A stretch of DNA of 64,000 nt from Ascaris suum (GCA_013433145.1 CM024172.1:6502553-6566552), one strand, 5' to 3'; positions 49,276-61,911 are shown, counted from the stretch's first letter. Translations and numbers: made by a program. The notes: a model not told the origin generated them from the sequence alone.

Positions 49276-49584
49276 CTGATTTGTCCATGTCGGAGAGCAA
49301 GTGCTGCATGCAATCAAACTATGTCAGTGCAGTTAACTAGACGCTGAAAGCGTCGATTGGCTTTTTAACATCAAACGAACTTACAATGCCCGTTATCGGT
49401 ATGCCTGTACGGGAAAGAAATGAAGTGATGGAAACCTGGAACTGTCGAACTGAAGAATTCATAACCGATGCATATAGCAATCGCACGAAAGATCTATTCA
49501 TGAAGAGTCACAGGGAGTTTAACGCAACTTAAGAACGATTGGGTCATTTCATTAAACTGCCGAGGGTCATTTCATGAATTCAGT

Positions 49585-49797
49585 TCACCAATAAGGACAC
49601 AATGTCACGATGCACGAGAATAACGCATAAGATAATGCATAACGCGACAGTGCAATTTTTGTCAATTGCGCGTCATATAAGAAATTCATCTTATAGAAAA
49701 CTTCTTGTTTTTGTCTCAGCTTATTAATGATTCCGATAGAGCATTCAATGCTCTTCAAAATGTGTTGAAATTCATCTTTCGAATTTTGTTTCCTTAC
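49585..49797 (-). CDS. Matching ORF in the right arm
   Basis: Frame equivalent to 46723-46860, reading DEFQHILKSIECSIGIINKL and RQKQEVFYKMNFLYDAQ, then about 20 further residues to a stop. No ATG at the equivalent position, so it would need to be an internal exon or a relic. Confidence 0.35.
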   Translation of the reverse strand, partial: VRKQNSKDEFQHILKSIECSIGIINKLRQKQEVFYKMNFLYDAQLTKIALSRYALSYALFSCIVTLCPYW

Positions 49798-49925
49798 GGT
49801 GTATTTTCATATTTACTGCGACATTTTTATTGCCGAGTGACCACTACCGCGCCGCTTTCTGATCTCTCTGTCTCTGCGCTTGTGGCTAAGTGCGTCGACC
49901 CCACTGCGCCCATGTGTCATTGTGC
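49650..49925 (-). repeat. Right arm of the inverted duplication
   Basis: Reverse complement of 46585-46870. The centre-to-centre distance is about 3.1 kb and the interval holds RTE remnants facing each other. Confidence 0.8.
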
Positions 49926-49979
49926 GTGACGTGCGGGATTGTTTTTTCATGAATTTTAACGAATTCTTGCTATGCAATG

Positions 49980-50120
49980 TCAATGGGAGGGTGAAATGGG
50001 GAAAGGAGGTTGAAACAGGTTCTCATAGTACTTTTTAAGACTCATTATTTGGTCGAGGCTTGCTGCTGTTTTGCATTGCAAAAGGGTCAGAAGCGACACT
50101 ATCGCAAGAATTGCTTTCAT
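49980..50120 (-). CDS. Probable secreted peptide, 46 residues (or first exon of one)
   Basis: ATG at 50120 in good context (aaaacaATG), 17 nt after an acceptor ctttttggcag, the layout of a trans-spliced gene. The first 20 residues (MKAILAIVSLLTLLQCKTAA) are a textbook signal peptide; predicted cleavage before SLDQIM leaves SLDQIMSLKKYYENLF and a proline-rich end, stop at 49980. A potential donor (AA|gtacta) after the lysines means this may be only the first exon. No neuropeptide family or dibasic processing repeat was recognised. Confidence 0.45.
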   Translation of the reverse strand: MKAILAIVSLLTLLQCKTAASLDQIMSLKKYYENLFQPPFPISPSH

Positions 50121-50330
50121 TGTTTTTCTTTCTTTTCCTGCCAAAAAGAGATCTTCTTTCATTTGGAGCGGCTTTTTCGCGCCCGACCATCTCTCCGTCG
50201 CACTCTCATCCTCGAAAGTGCGGCGAAATTCTGTTGAAAACAATTCTTGTGGCACTGTCACTGTCCGACAATGTAGAAGGAAACATTTTCTGTTTCATCG
50301 TCAAACCCTTCGACTCAAGTTTTTAACACT

Positions 50331-50441
50331 TTACGCGGTGCTTCCAAGATTGCAGATGTCGGCTTTTATAGGCGATGCTATTTCCGTGCCATCCTCCTTA
50401 TCTTCTGTCTTGAGGACCAGAAGCGATTCGTCGACGCACAG
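50331..50441 (-). CDS. Candidate terminal exon
   Basis: Acceptor aatttgcag, then LCVDESLLVLKTEDKEDGTE, IASPIKADICNLGSTA and stop at 50331. Acidic, protein-like. Plus-strand ORFs over it look like antisense shadows. Gene partner unknown. Confidence 0.35.
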   Translation of the reverse strand: MCVDESLLVLKTEDKEDGTEIASPIKADICNLGSTA

Positions 50442-50802
50442 CTGCAAATTTCTTAGCGGTAAACAGTCGTTCCTCAGTACTTTTTGCGCATAAGCTTTAC
50501 AGGATTTGGACATAATCTAGCCATCATCCTCATCGCCACCTACTTTATCCCAGTTGATGGCAGCTGCCAGATTCGGATTGCGTTCAACCCTTACGCATAT
50601 TGTTACGGATTAAAAGCGTCACTGTTCCATTTGTTTGTTTGATTCGGAAATTTTGTGAGATGTCCCGATCGATCCCTGTTCTATAATTTCACACTTGTCA
50701 AGTATCCTTTCCAGGTTAATGAAAGCTTCATCGTAGGCAACGATTCTCAAAAATATCTAACTAGCGTTCTGATCGGGCGACGCAGTGAATATCTCGCTTT
50801 GC

Positions 50803-51054
50803 TTATTTCAGCGTCGTATTCTCCCCTTCCGTCGGTTTTTCTAACCACGCGTTCTCTAAACGTGCTTGAAACTTTTTCTTGTAGTCTTTACCTCTGCCTT
50901 TCGAAATCTTCTCTTTGATCGATATCTTTGTCGAGCGAACAATGTCATACCTGACTTCTCTTGTATAGATAGAGCACACAATGCCCTTGTGCAATATTAG
51001 TGCATGCATCTCCTCGGGAATCAACTGTATTTGCGCATTATTTCCACAAAGCAT
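50803..51054 (-). CDS. Candidate exon(s), unidentified minus-strand gene
   Basis: Open from an acceptor (tggtttag) through MLCGNNAQIQLIPEEMHALI, LHKGIVCSIYTREVR and a lysine-rich helix to a stop at 50803. A strong donor (AG|gtatga) ends a shorter 50951-51054 version. The L-x-PEE-x-x-x-L pattern faintly recalls the N-terminus of tRNA-splicing endonuclease subunit TSEN34, but the nuclease domain was not found, so no name is given. Confidence 0.35.
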   Translation of the reverse strand: MLCGNNAQIQLIPEEMHALILHKGIVCSIYTREVRYDIVRSTKISIKEKISKGRGKDYKKKFQARLENAWLEKPTEGENTTLK

Positions 51055-51534
51055 CTAAACCATTCCCATGCTTATATCAGTCTGCGTGATGCGCGCATGG
51101 TTTTCTTTTGAAAGATGCAGAAGCAATCTAAGGTGCACATTCTTTGCTTGTGAAATTCATATTCTGAAGAGAAATGAACTTCGGCGAGAGAAGAAGGGTT
51201 CAAGGAACTGTGATCAATGGAAAACTTTCCTCCAAACAGCCCAAAATTTTTCGACGAAGAAACCCTAATTATTCATGGACAAGAAACTTTATGGAGGTTA
51301 AGCGTCTTCCGCAGCCCTTCCGGAACGAATGCGCTACTACTTCGTTTCATATGTAGCTGCACACAGCCAAGGAATTTGTATGGCCGCTGCGAAAAATGTT
51401 GTCAGAACTGGGGATCAGCAGCTGCCTGCAGGCGGAATGAAAGTGGCAGCTGACCGATGAAGCATGTGGTCGTAGCAAGTTCGATTCTAATCGGATGAAA
51501 CTCAAAAGGTGTTATTTGAACTCATGTACTATAG

Positions 51535-51653
51535 GGCACTACCACCTCCATCTCCCGGATGTCTCGTGAAAGCAAAATTCCTTCCTCCTTTTCGAAGGAC
51601 GTCTGCGGATTGCCGAAGAAGGAGAGATGACGGAGTTAAATTCTCGTTCGATG
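51535..51653 (+). CDS. Candidate exon of the plus-strand gene
   Basis: Acceptor gtactatag, donor G|gtgtag, phase 2 to 1. Residues LPPPSPGCLVKAKFLPPFRR and RRRRDDGVKFSFD. Basic and proline-rich. Confidence 0.35.
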
Positions 51654-52469
51654 GTGTAGGACCTCTCGATGCCCGTATGTGTGTTTTGACGAGCCTTCGG
51701 CAAAATCACCATTTTTAAAGCGGGCGTGGAGCAATGAAATTTTCCACTTTCGCAAAGCATTTTTAACACACAGGATTTGCAGTGGGTGGCCGCAGAGTTA
51801 TTCTGTGGCCGTGAGCAATTTTATAAACGAGTCATCGCTCTCTGGCAATTTTTAATTCAGTATCATTTGTAATAGAAGTGTTCTGTCTATATTCCTCGCC
51901 AACTGTGCGAGCGCTGTCCAAATTCAATTCCTTCGGCTATTGCATCTCCTTCATTCTTACGTAGTAGTATTACTTGATCTTTAGTGGCGTTTATATCGAT
52001 GCCCGTCCTCACAGCAAAAAAGGAGAAAAGCCAGGAGACTAAATTTAATGCTTTTAACTTGATCGTTGCAATGCTTGCCTCGAAAAAGGTGGGAAACACA
52101 AAAGAAATATATTCTGTCACCTATTCGATGAGTCCTGAACGCTTTTGCCGTCAAAAGAATGTCACAACCCAACGCAATTTTATGTCCACGTGTGCTTGCT
52201 CCATCATAAAAATATCGCCTCTGAGTAGGATTGCGGCAGCCTGTCCTACGCTGTAGGATGGCGTATTTTCTGCTGGAGGCTATGAGCGATCCGATAGAGA
52301 CATCACATTCGCTTGGTTCAATTGCCTCAGTAGTAATGTATGTGCAGATTTGGAGGTGTAAAAGTGCTCACTCCTACTAAAACTTTAAACTCTAAGTTGC
52401 TTAACTTGTAGTGTCTTTATTTACCAGTGCTATGATTGAGTGAAAAAGTGATCGTGAGTGTAGCTACAG

Positions 52470-52550
52470 ACGACGAAGGGTCGCAACTCGAAACAGCTCT
52501 GTCTTCGTCGGTCAGCACAATCTACAGCTCCAGTGAAACTTATAGCAGCG
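52470..52550 (+). CDS. Probable serine-rich exon
   Basis: Acceptor gtagctacag (or up to 35 nt earlier), donor G|gtaggt, phase 1 to 1. Encodes DEGSQLETALSSSVSTIYSS and ETYSS. Confidence 0.45.
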
Positions 52551-54143
52551 GTAGGTTTATGATGATTCGATGCGTCGTTTCATGTTGTGTTTTTGCCTCA
52601 AAAACTGAGAGTATTTAATCGTGATTTAGCAGATATCCACAGCAAGATTCATTGGTTCAACAGATTAATTGTCATGTTCACTGAAAGCAGAATCCTGTAG
52701 ACTGTTTTCATTCATTTCGAAAAAAATGACACTGCTCAATGCAAGTAAACGCAGAATGAGAATTTTTTAGGCATTTCGGACTTTTTATTCAAAGAACTGA
52801 TCTGAGAAATCTCTCTGGTTTTTGTTTCTCCAGAAAATTCAGGAAGAATTTGAAAGTTTCCAATTTTGCAACATATTTTTAGCGGTTTGGATAAACCGTT
52901 TCACTGAGCTTTCCTTGAAGTTCATAGAATCATTGTTTCATTCCTTTTCGACTTTTAGAAAATTTCTTTGGAAGAAAACATCGCATAATTTGTATTTATA
53001 TTTTCCTTCACCCCACTACCTCCAGCATGTCCGTATTTTTCATGAAAAATCCCGCTTCAGCATGAGCTGCGAATTATCTTCATATGCGTTGCTTGAGAGT
53101 AGCCATAGCAACCGTTATAGCACCGTATCAACACCATCTTTGAAACTACAATGTGTCTTGCGTTTACAAAATTGCGTTATTCAAATCATCAAACTCCTAC
53201 TCGATTCGGCTGGTTGGCTCAGAACGTAAATCCTATAAACTTCTTTGAAAGCAATATTTCATAAAGCAGATCATGCCTCACAGAATGGCACAAGGTTGAA
53301 TTTATATGTAAAGGCATAAACGATCATTATACCGATCTTAACATGTCAACTGGCTTGTGATTCCGATAGCATGCTGTTTAATGGCACCAATACTAAGGTA
53401 CTTCACTCATTGTGCCGGAATTTCTGGGCTTTTCCTGAGGCGCAGCTCTATTTGACTCCCACTTGCTCACATGGCGGAAGAAGGCTTCAAAATGTTGCTC
53501 TACGCCCACACAGAGATATTTGGCTTCATTTGTCTTGGTGAGATGAAAAGAGCATGTAATTTTACACATACATAATGCATATTTTCGATCGACCTATTAA
53601 AATACATGGTTTATTCGAAAGCGAACATATTGAAGGAGAAGAAGTTTTGTTTTTAAATAAAACACGGCTTTCCAGAAAGCTCAGTCACGACTGCATTTGG
53701 AGAAACGAGTTCAGGCAAACAGGAAACGAATACGAGTTTGTTTTTTCCTGATTGCTGCGTGAATGATAAGCCATTCTCTGGAAGCCGTAAGTGCCTTGCA
53801 TAGTTCGGTGCTTTCCAGTGGATGACGTTGTCTGCGTTCGGCGTTCGTGACACCTTTCCGTGTTAAATCCAATCAAATATAATTGTTACCTTGTGAATGT
53901 ATTCAGTGGGAAGAGGAACAATAAGTAAAATTTCTGGGCATCTCTTGTGGCATTGAGAGACGGTGGTGCAATTTCCAGGAGCATGCAATGAGCACCAATA
54001 ATCACACTGAAGTAGAATCCAAAGCATGTTTACAGAAGAGAAGCGACAGCTGTACCTTGGATCGAAGTTTGGCGATACGGTTAATGCAACCGTTTATTTG
54101 AATAGCGAATAAATTGAAGATTTTACCGTTCTTTCTTTTCCAG

Positions 54144-54221
54144 TGAAGGGGAAATCTTCAGGAAACTCCATCGTGACGGCTGTCAAGGAAATCAGCACGG
54201 GCAAAGAGGACGTCGATATCA
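54144..54221 (+). CDS. Probable exon, class 1-1
   Basis: Strong acceptor tttcttttccag, donor A|gtaggt, 25 full codons: KGKSSGNSIVTAVKEISTGK then EDVDI. Confidence 0.55.
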
Positions 54222-55455
54222 GTAGGTGTCACTCTCAGTTTTGGTGCAATAATCGTCTGCGGACTGCAATTACTTTTGTGCCCACTGCATCGTCCTACAC
54301 ATACCACAAAGTAAACGATGCAACGCATACTGAATGTTCCACATGCGCAGTTCAAGCGTTTTAATGGCTCAGGTGATACACAACGGCTGCCCGCCTCTCC
54401 AGTTTCATGCTTTCAAGAATTTTCCGTCTGCAAATTTTGTTTGTCTTCAGTGAAAAATTTTCTCTTCAAATGAAATAAAATGATTCATTTTTCTGTTACG
54501 ATTAGAAGGCTCTCAGTGATATAACGCAAGTAAATTTCTTCACAAAATTCACATCAGGCTGCGAGCTCCTCACTATTTCTGACGGAGTGCTAACGGCTCA
54601 TTCCACTGATCAACTCGGTAAATTATGAAACGTCAATTGATGCAAGTTTTGAAAAGTGAAGTTGTTCGTTGTGAACGGCGAGTCAACGTGAATTGCTGCG
54701 TTTGATATGGAGGGAGGCTTGCTTTTCGAAAATTCAAATTGCTCAGAAATGTGTATGTGTGTTCGCATCGGCAAGGCACCTCAAATTCTAATGGCCAATA
54801 AGCACTTCATCGCGATGAATTCATGAGTTGAAAACTTAACTGAGTTCAAGTTATACTCAGACTCGTAAAAACTTACGGGAAAGAAAAAGGCTAAAAACAT
54901 AGGTTAATAATCGGTATATTACAAGTGGGGAAGTCAGTGAAATCACTTCGCCGTTCGTTGCATTTTAGGTGAGTGAAATGAGTTGGAAAATGAGCCTTTC
55001 CTTTTGTAAAGTAGTTCACTGCGCGTAATATTATGTCTAGACTTCCTTCTTAATGCGAGTTTTAAAAAAATCGAAGATAGGGTCATCAAACTTCAAGTTT
55101 CAAACTACGGTTTTTAGGACCTGATGCTCGAAAACTTTCAGTAGTGAAACTTGGAGGAGGTCGTACTCTTCTGATGCTATGTCGCGATGTGGTCAGAAAA
55201 TCTTCCGCTTTTCCATTCAAGCTTTCTCGCTCCTTCAGTTTTTCACCTGTGAGGCGATCTGCACATTTCTGAGAGCTTTGCCGCGGAGTGCCAGGGAGGC
55301 AAGCCGAGAATTTGATCCTTCCACCTTACGTCAGAATTAGCAAAACAACTCCATGATTGAGTTTCAAGGGTTGTCGATTGCGGTTTCCTGCCTAAAGCGG
55401 TAATATTTAATTCTGGGTAAAGTCCTGATTAATTTCTTTGTACAATATCTTATAG

Positions 55456-55545
55456 CGTTGCCGAAACCGATTTTCTCGAAGAACTCAACGAAGCCATTGG
55501 GAACTGCTGTTGTGTTTCCCAACGAGAACTGCGAGGTTCCGCGAG
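55456..55545 (+). CDS. Probable exon, class 1-1
   Basis: Acceptor atcttatag, donor G|gtgaga, 29 codons: LPKPIFSKNSTKPLGTAVVF then PNENCEVPR. Confidence 0.5.
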
Positions 55546-56088
55546 GTGAGAATTGTGCTCACAAGCTCTTGTATGAGATGAAGAATATCCCCGTATGAAT
55601 GATTTTAGCTCTCCTGTAAAAACCGTTCTTTGCCCCAATACTTTGGTCGAACTTTGTGTGCTCATTGATGGCGAGTGTCCGATTTTAGCGAATATATGTG
55701 GATGAGCAGGACCATTTAAAGATAACTGACCACCTCAAGTTTCCTAGGCACCATGTTACCTACTTCTGTGGGACATCAGCGGAAGGCATATTTGATAGGA
55801 TTCCTTGTTGCTCTGAGCCTTGAGATGAGAGGTAACATTTGACGAAGCGAACGTTATCGTTTGTTGCCAAAAACACCAGAAGAAAGAGTTTGTTGCTATG
55901 GTCGGATGAGGGAGAAAGGGATGAAGGTGAAGGGAGGACCAGGGTGGCATGCACCTTTGTCTCATCTATGTCATCTTTACAATGGCCGGCCGCATTTATG
56001 ACATTCTATGTACAGATAGAAAACGCTGACTGCAGCCTGACATATGTGCAAAGGAATTCGCTCATTATGTTTATTTTTTCATTAACAG

Positions 56089-56195
56089 TTCCGCATATGA
56101 CATCAATCGGACGCCGTGATGGCGCCCCTGTGAGCGACGTTCGGTTGTTTAGAGATGTGACCCGCTCTTTGTCGTACCGCGACACCTCTCAGAAT
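56089..56195 (+). CDS. Probable exon
   Basis: Strong acceptor ttttttcattaacag. Phase 1 start; ends at AAT|gtttgt (phase 0) or earlier at TC|gtaccg (phase 2). Residues PHMTSIGRRDGAPVSDVRLF and RDVTRSLSYRD. Confidence 0.45.
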
Positions 56196-56501
56196 GTTTG
56201 TAAATCGTTCGTTCTGCTCTCATGGGGTTTTTCGCGGAATGCTCCAATAATTCCTAAATAAGACGTTTGATCTGGCAGATGGCAGTATTTGTGGCATTCT
56301 GAACAAAAAAATATGTCAGCAGAAAGCAGGAAACGAACCGACATTGGATTCCCATGAAACATCTTCCATTGTAACAATCCGAGTCATGAGGAAGCTCATG
56401 TAGTTCTCAGGAAAGATAATGCCCTTTTTTCGTCCATCCGTGGTAGCGGAAGTGATGGGATTCTTTTGTTGTTTTGTTTACGAATGAGTATGGGTTCACA
56501 G

Positions 56502-56670
56502 CGCAGCTGGATCAGAAGCGGCTGGAATTCGCCTTGAGGCACAGCGAGCTTCGAGTCCATTCTGAAATTTCTCGCGATGCTCAAGCTTCAGATCGCTTTC
56601 AGCGTCGAGATGCCAAGAATTTCCGATCCTTTATGAAAACCTACAAGCACCCCGAACATTGGATCCCTCG
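56502..56670 (+). CDS. Probable exon with helical, charged sequence
   Basis: Acceptor gttcacag, phase 1. Encodes QLDQKRLEFALRHSELRVHS, then a charged helix to FMKTYKHPEHWIPR. The donor is uncertain; the frame stops at 56690. Confidence 0.45.
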
Positions 56671-57741
56671 GTCATTGTATTTTTGCGCCTGAAAATTCTT
56701 CGGCCGTCATAGGGCAGGATGCCGTTGGAAGAATTCCGGAGACGCCCGAACCCTTGCTAAACAGCAAGAGTTTTAGGTGTTCTTATACCCATCTTTGTCA
56801 CCATTCAAGAAAGCAATTTTCCTCCACCACTGTATTTTGCAAGACAGTCGGAGTAATCACCGTGTGTCATGGAAAGATGGCGGAAATGCTTTTTTTGTAG
56901 CAGTGCTCGATTTGAGCATAGGAAAGAAGGGTTGCAAGAGGAATGTGAAGCTCCCCCCTCATACCTAGCAACTTCAAATGGCCGAAAGCTCGGAATGGTT
57001 CGGATTTGACCCGAAACTTTCAACTAATCAAGTGCCAAATTTTCTTAACCTAAGCTTCCTATATTACAGTACTTCATACTGTTTTTGCGGTCACGGAACT
57101 TGAATTCTACTGCGGGCAGTTTCCTCGTTATACGTTTTAGCATTCGCTAAATCGAAAACAGTAACAGAAGAGGTAATCAATAAATTTACCGAGCTTGCCC
57201 ACTCTCTGAATAAAGCGCGAAAATACTTAATTTTAATTTTGCACCAAACGACAGCTGTCTCATTGCACTCTCGAATGGAACCAAGGCTGGGAAGTAAGTC
57301 AAGAAGTGATAGGTTAAAGGGAGGTTAGGAACGTTGAAATGTTATGAAAACCTCTTCTCTCCGTCCAAGAAGTTAGGCATATCAAAAATCACATTTCTGT
57401 CGGAAGGAAAGGAGCTGACTCCTCGCAATACACGATAAGACTTGCTGCTTTGTCTTTAAAATTCAACGACGGCTAAGGCATCGTTGATTAACAAAGTGCG
57501 CGCTATGTCTGTCTATTTTTCATGCGTGCTTTTGGCAAAGTAGGCTGATATCATTCCAACGTCGAGCTCTTATTTTCCGTTGCATATTGATTGTCCGGCC
57601 GTGGCGACGTCACAAAAGGAATTTGTCGATTAACTTTAGTTTGTTTCTTGTATTTGCATTTTCTTAAGTCGTTTGCTATGCCCACTGACACGCCCGTCTT
57701 GATATGATTACGCCGATCACGCCGCTTTTTGTTCTTTTCAG

Positions 57742-57798
57742 ATACTTCACTCCTCTACAACATCACTCCGAGATTTGTCGATTCGCTGGAACTGATTG
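57742..57798 (+). CDS. Probable 57 nt exon, class 1-1
   Basis: Acceptor gttcttttcag, donor G|gtaaag. Encodes TSLLYNITPRFVDSLELI. A phase 2 reading is also open but does not fit the next exon. Confidence 0.5.
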
Positions 57799-58547
57799 GT
57801 AAAGGTGAGCACGGCATTGATTTGATGCCCTTGTGATGCTTTTGCTCAGCGAACCTGTGCAAAAATTGTAGCCGTTCTCCGAACCCACTCAGCATGCCCT
57901 CCGTCTTGGAAAATTGCGGTCTGCTTTTTCGAAAATCTTTATGGAAGAGGCTCATAACATCCCAGCGACAAAACCATGGACGAAGAACAAAATCTTCCAG
58001 CCCGGGCACAAAACCACAACAAAAGTTCGACATTTGAGGAGAAAAATGGGATGTGTTCCGACTTTGTGATATAAATCTGACTTTCCCTTACTTTCCCTTA
58101 ATTGCTTCGACACTTCCCTTACACGTTCCATCCCTTCAACGATTTTTCCGCTTAATTTGCTGATGGCGCAGAGTTCCATTTCTGACTTTCATCCGGCGTA
58201 AATTCATACTCTCAGTGCAGTCCGAACGGTGGAATCTAAAAGCGAGAAGCAACATAATAAATTTCATCGGAGCCATGAAGAAAATACTTCTAAAGGAGCT
58301 GTCCTGCGTTGATTTCTGTTGATAACTAGCTCACTGCATAATTTGTTAGAAGACAGGTGCCGCAAAAAGCAGGAGGAGTAACGAGGAGGGGAGGAGTCAG
58401 AAGCGGAGGCAGAGCGGAACAATATTCCAGAACAGGGCTGCTAGTGTAAATCTTTGTCGGATTCTACTCCGAAAGGAATCTCGAATGAGATGCTAGAGGT
58501 TCCTCGACGTCGCAGTTCACGATTGACGATAGCTTCCTTTTTTTCAG

Positions 58548-58613
58548 TACCGTGCGATCCTGTTCCACTCGATGAATTGCCTCGTGAATGGCAGCTGATC
58601 CAGAATTCATCGG
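58548..58613 (+). CDS. Probable 66 nt exon, class 1-1
   Basis: Acceptor ttttttttcag, donor G|gtgagc. Only phase 1 is open: PCDPVPLDELPREWQLIQNS. L-P-x-x-W resembles the start of a WW domain, but no continuation exon with the YY and second W was identified. Confidence 0.55.
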
Positions 58614-61077
58614 GTGAGCGCAAGTGTCCGCATTGTTCTTGTCGTGCTTGCATCCGTAATCAGTATATTTTTAAATCATAATCTAAGCGCCCTTAAAATA
58701 AGAGGAAATAATTTATGCTAATAGTATGCGTAGTGCGGCAGTGAAGCAAACGTCTCAGCATCAGAAAATGAGCATAAACGCTGTGAAGTGGATTATTCAT
58801 GAATCTCTATGAATTCTGTGCTGCGCTGACAAATTGCTGTGGGGATCGAGTTGACCATCCCCATTCTTTTTTAATTTAAACGCTCTTACGAAAAGAGTTC
58901 TGCATCTGCTGAACATTCAGTTCTTGAAGTATCAACCATCATTTTCTGCTCACTTTTCGTCACCTGCTTAAGTGCATGCCGTCGACCTCTGGACGATCAG
59001 CAAGATATAACATCGTTTTTGCTGCAACTAAAAATTCAAGCGCTGAAACGTCAGAATATAAACGCCACATTTCTCTGTTCATTCCACTGGAGTACTGTAC
59101 TTTTCGGAATATAACACAAAACTCGTTAGTCTTTTAGAGTTTCGTCGCTGCTTTAGGCATAATATTAGTGTTAAATGCCAAAACAGTTTCTTATATTGTT
59201 GAGCTCTTCAGAAGAGTCAAAGGAAAGCAGCATTGATGGTGCACGCATTTCCGATTGTACTACAGGTCACCATTTGCCAAATGCATCTCAAGTTTTTAGT
59301 TTTCTCAGTGAAAGGTTGTGATATTCGATTCAGAGACTAAGCAGTATGTGAATGAAAATCAGCGTGGAAATTGCGATGCGATTAACTCGGATGAAGTATT
59401 CGAAGATGATCTTTGTTGAACAATAGATTCTAGAACACGAAAAATCTGTGATATCTTCATTACAGCGGTGCGGTCGTAACTCTGTATATTTGCTGAGACT
59501 TTCATGCCCGTGTGCATGGGTTGATGGCTCAAGCAGATACATTAAAACACACAATTATATGTAAATTCAACGGATACCTGGAGGATAGTTTTCGGCCATT
59601 AGTCTCATTGGAGTTAACATTGGAGAGGGCCACAATTCCGAATTGTGTAGCAGGCCGACCTTTCTCCTTGTTTCATTTGAGAAATCGTAGCCGAATGCAG
59701 ACAGCTGAACACGGTGCGCGCGGACAAGACGCAGTTGTTTCGAAAACCAACTCCGTCGTCGGTAGCACTGCCTGAGGCACTCGTAAGTAGTCAACTTGGA
59801 AGCAGAATAGATCTACGCCCGCAGCTCTTTGCAGCATATTATTATCGTTCCTTATTACAGCCTGAAATGAACCGCCTAGGAGCAACACAGATCTAAAGTA
59901 GATTGCAGCAACGTCAACGATCCAGAGGAAAAGAAAAACGTGCCAAAGGCTTAATACTTTTTCGGTTCTTGTGCTTCGGATTTCTTCCCTTCCCAGTTTT
60001 CGAAAAACGTCGATCAGGTGTAACCATAATGCCATCCCTGCAATTTCGTGCAGGCAGATTTAGTCCAGCTGGAGCATAGATATGCAATGAACGACAGGAA
60101 GAAAAACAGAGCTGATGCAAAATGGCTTTTTCTTGGCTAAGCAAGGAATGCATAAAAGCGTCGATGTTATATTTCAGCGAGGTCAATCTTAACATCGCAT
60201 ACTGCCCCGCATTCCGAATACTATTCGCATCCTCCAAATTCAGAATATTTCGTCGACAAGGATCTTATCGAAAAGAGTTCCATATTGAATTTCATTTTTT
60301 AAAAGAATTTCTTCAACAAAGAGAAAGAAATGCGGCGTAGTTAACTGATGGGACCATTAAATTTGAGTTACCGTTCCGAGGAGGCAGTGTTTTGCAGAGA
60401 TCTATTTCAGCATCACAAAAGTGGATGGCGAGGCGCCATATGAATTTTCTGCCAGGAATGGATCTGATCTATTCAGAGAGAATTTGAATCGCAATGGGAA
60501 CACAACCCATTACGTACCTTAGTTTGAGTATGTAAGGTGTTAAAGTTCATGAAAAAGTGACGTGATGAAAATATGAAGCGATTCCAGAGAAGGGTTTTGG
60601 CAGCACTTTTTACCCGTCCGAATATGTGATGGAAGAGCTGAATGCGAATGCGATGGAATTTACTACGGTGTCTCACAAAAAGGAGGTTGTCTTACTCTTC
60701 TGTTCGCTAAGGAATGCTTCTCAATGCCTGCAAGGCAGAAGGACTAAAAAACCTTAGGTTACATGACTTGCATACGGCTTAAACAGGTATTCCTGGGCTA
60801 TCGTGGGAAAAGCTTGGTATGACACAGTTCACAAGCTGCGGTCAGTAAATTCTTCTCAAATAAATATAAATTTTGTTTTTTCCTTGTTTGCTTTTTGTGT
60901 GGTGATCGTGCCGTTCTCTAGCATGTTGTGAGATGAGATTTTTTGGATCCTTAAAGTGAAATAAAGACTTCATGAATCTGCAGTAAGAATAGTCCCAAAA
61001 GGCGCTCTATCCTGTGAGAGTGAATGGTAATTCAAGATGAAGGCGGATGTTTACACACTAGTTGTCGCATTTTTTTA

Positions 61078-61160
61078 TTTACATACTCGACGTTTACAAT
61101 GTAAGTAACTAAATTAAACGGATGTTTACGTACTCGATGTTTACAATGTGAGTAACTAAA
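61078..61160. repeat. 47 bp tandem duplication
   Basis: Two near-identical units start at 61078 and 61125 (TTTACATACTCGACG and TTTACGTACTCGATG). Confidence 0.85.
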
Positions 61161-61911
61161 CGTTGAAGTGGCCCTCCAAAACTTATGCTCATAACAAAGC
61201 CATTCCGAACGCAGTATCCCAAACAAGCAAAAATACCGAAATCACAAGACGTTTAATGTGTCACTCCACCACTGGAATGCAGAGACCATGCTCTCTTCAA
61301 CGCATCTTTTAGAGAGAATTCATGCAGACGTTATCACGGATGTACGAAGGCTTTTAACGACCCTTGCTTAATTTGTATGCGATGGAGAGGGCCACTTCAA
61401 ACTATTGAATGAAACTTGAATTACTAAGACTTCAAGCTCTCGAACTTTGGATTCTCTGGTGCAGAGCAGGTGTTCCCTTCGCTCGATGTTCAGTGTCGAT
61501 TCAAATGAATGTTGAACGCGGGCAGCTCATGAATTAAAACGTAAAAGGATTAATGCTAGCGTCGATGTCCCTACACATCGGGCGAAAGCATCATTACTTC
61601 CTCGAATAGCCTGCTTGAGGGTTTTCTCGACTCAGCAGAAATTGGAGCCGCTCCCTACATCCACGGCAAATTGTACTAAGCCTTGAGCATCGAAGCATTA
61701 ATTTTCAGCTTTTTCGACTCTCACCTCAATTCATCTCCAAACTTACGGTACATAAAGTATGCACTTCAAAACGCCTTGATTTCTTTGCCGGCTATATTCT
61801 AAGTTTACAGCGGCCGAAGTTCGTATCTTTTCAAGGGAAACCAATTAAGACTTTCCTCGTGCTCGTTTATAATTATGCTTCGTAATGTGAGGTTAATTCC
61901 GCTTCGTTTAG

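Noticed and set aside
50071..50493. 140-codon plus-strand ORF
   Set aside because: Antisense to minus-strand candidate exons that have better splice signals and composition.
55839..56261. 140-codon plus-strand ORF taken as a whole
   Set aside because: Only its second part follows a strong acceptor; that part is reported as an exon at 56089, the rest looks intronic.
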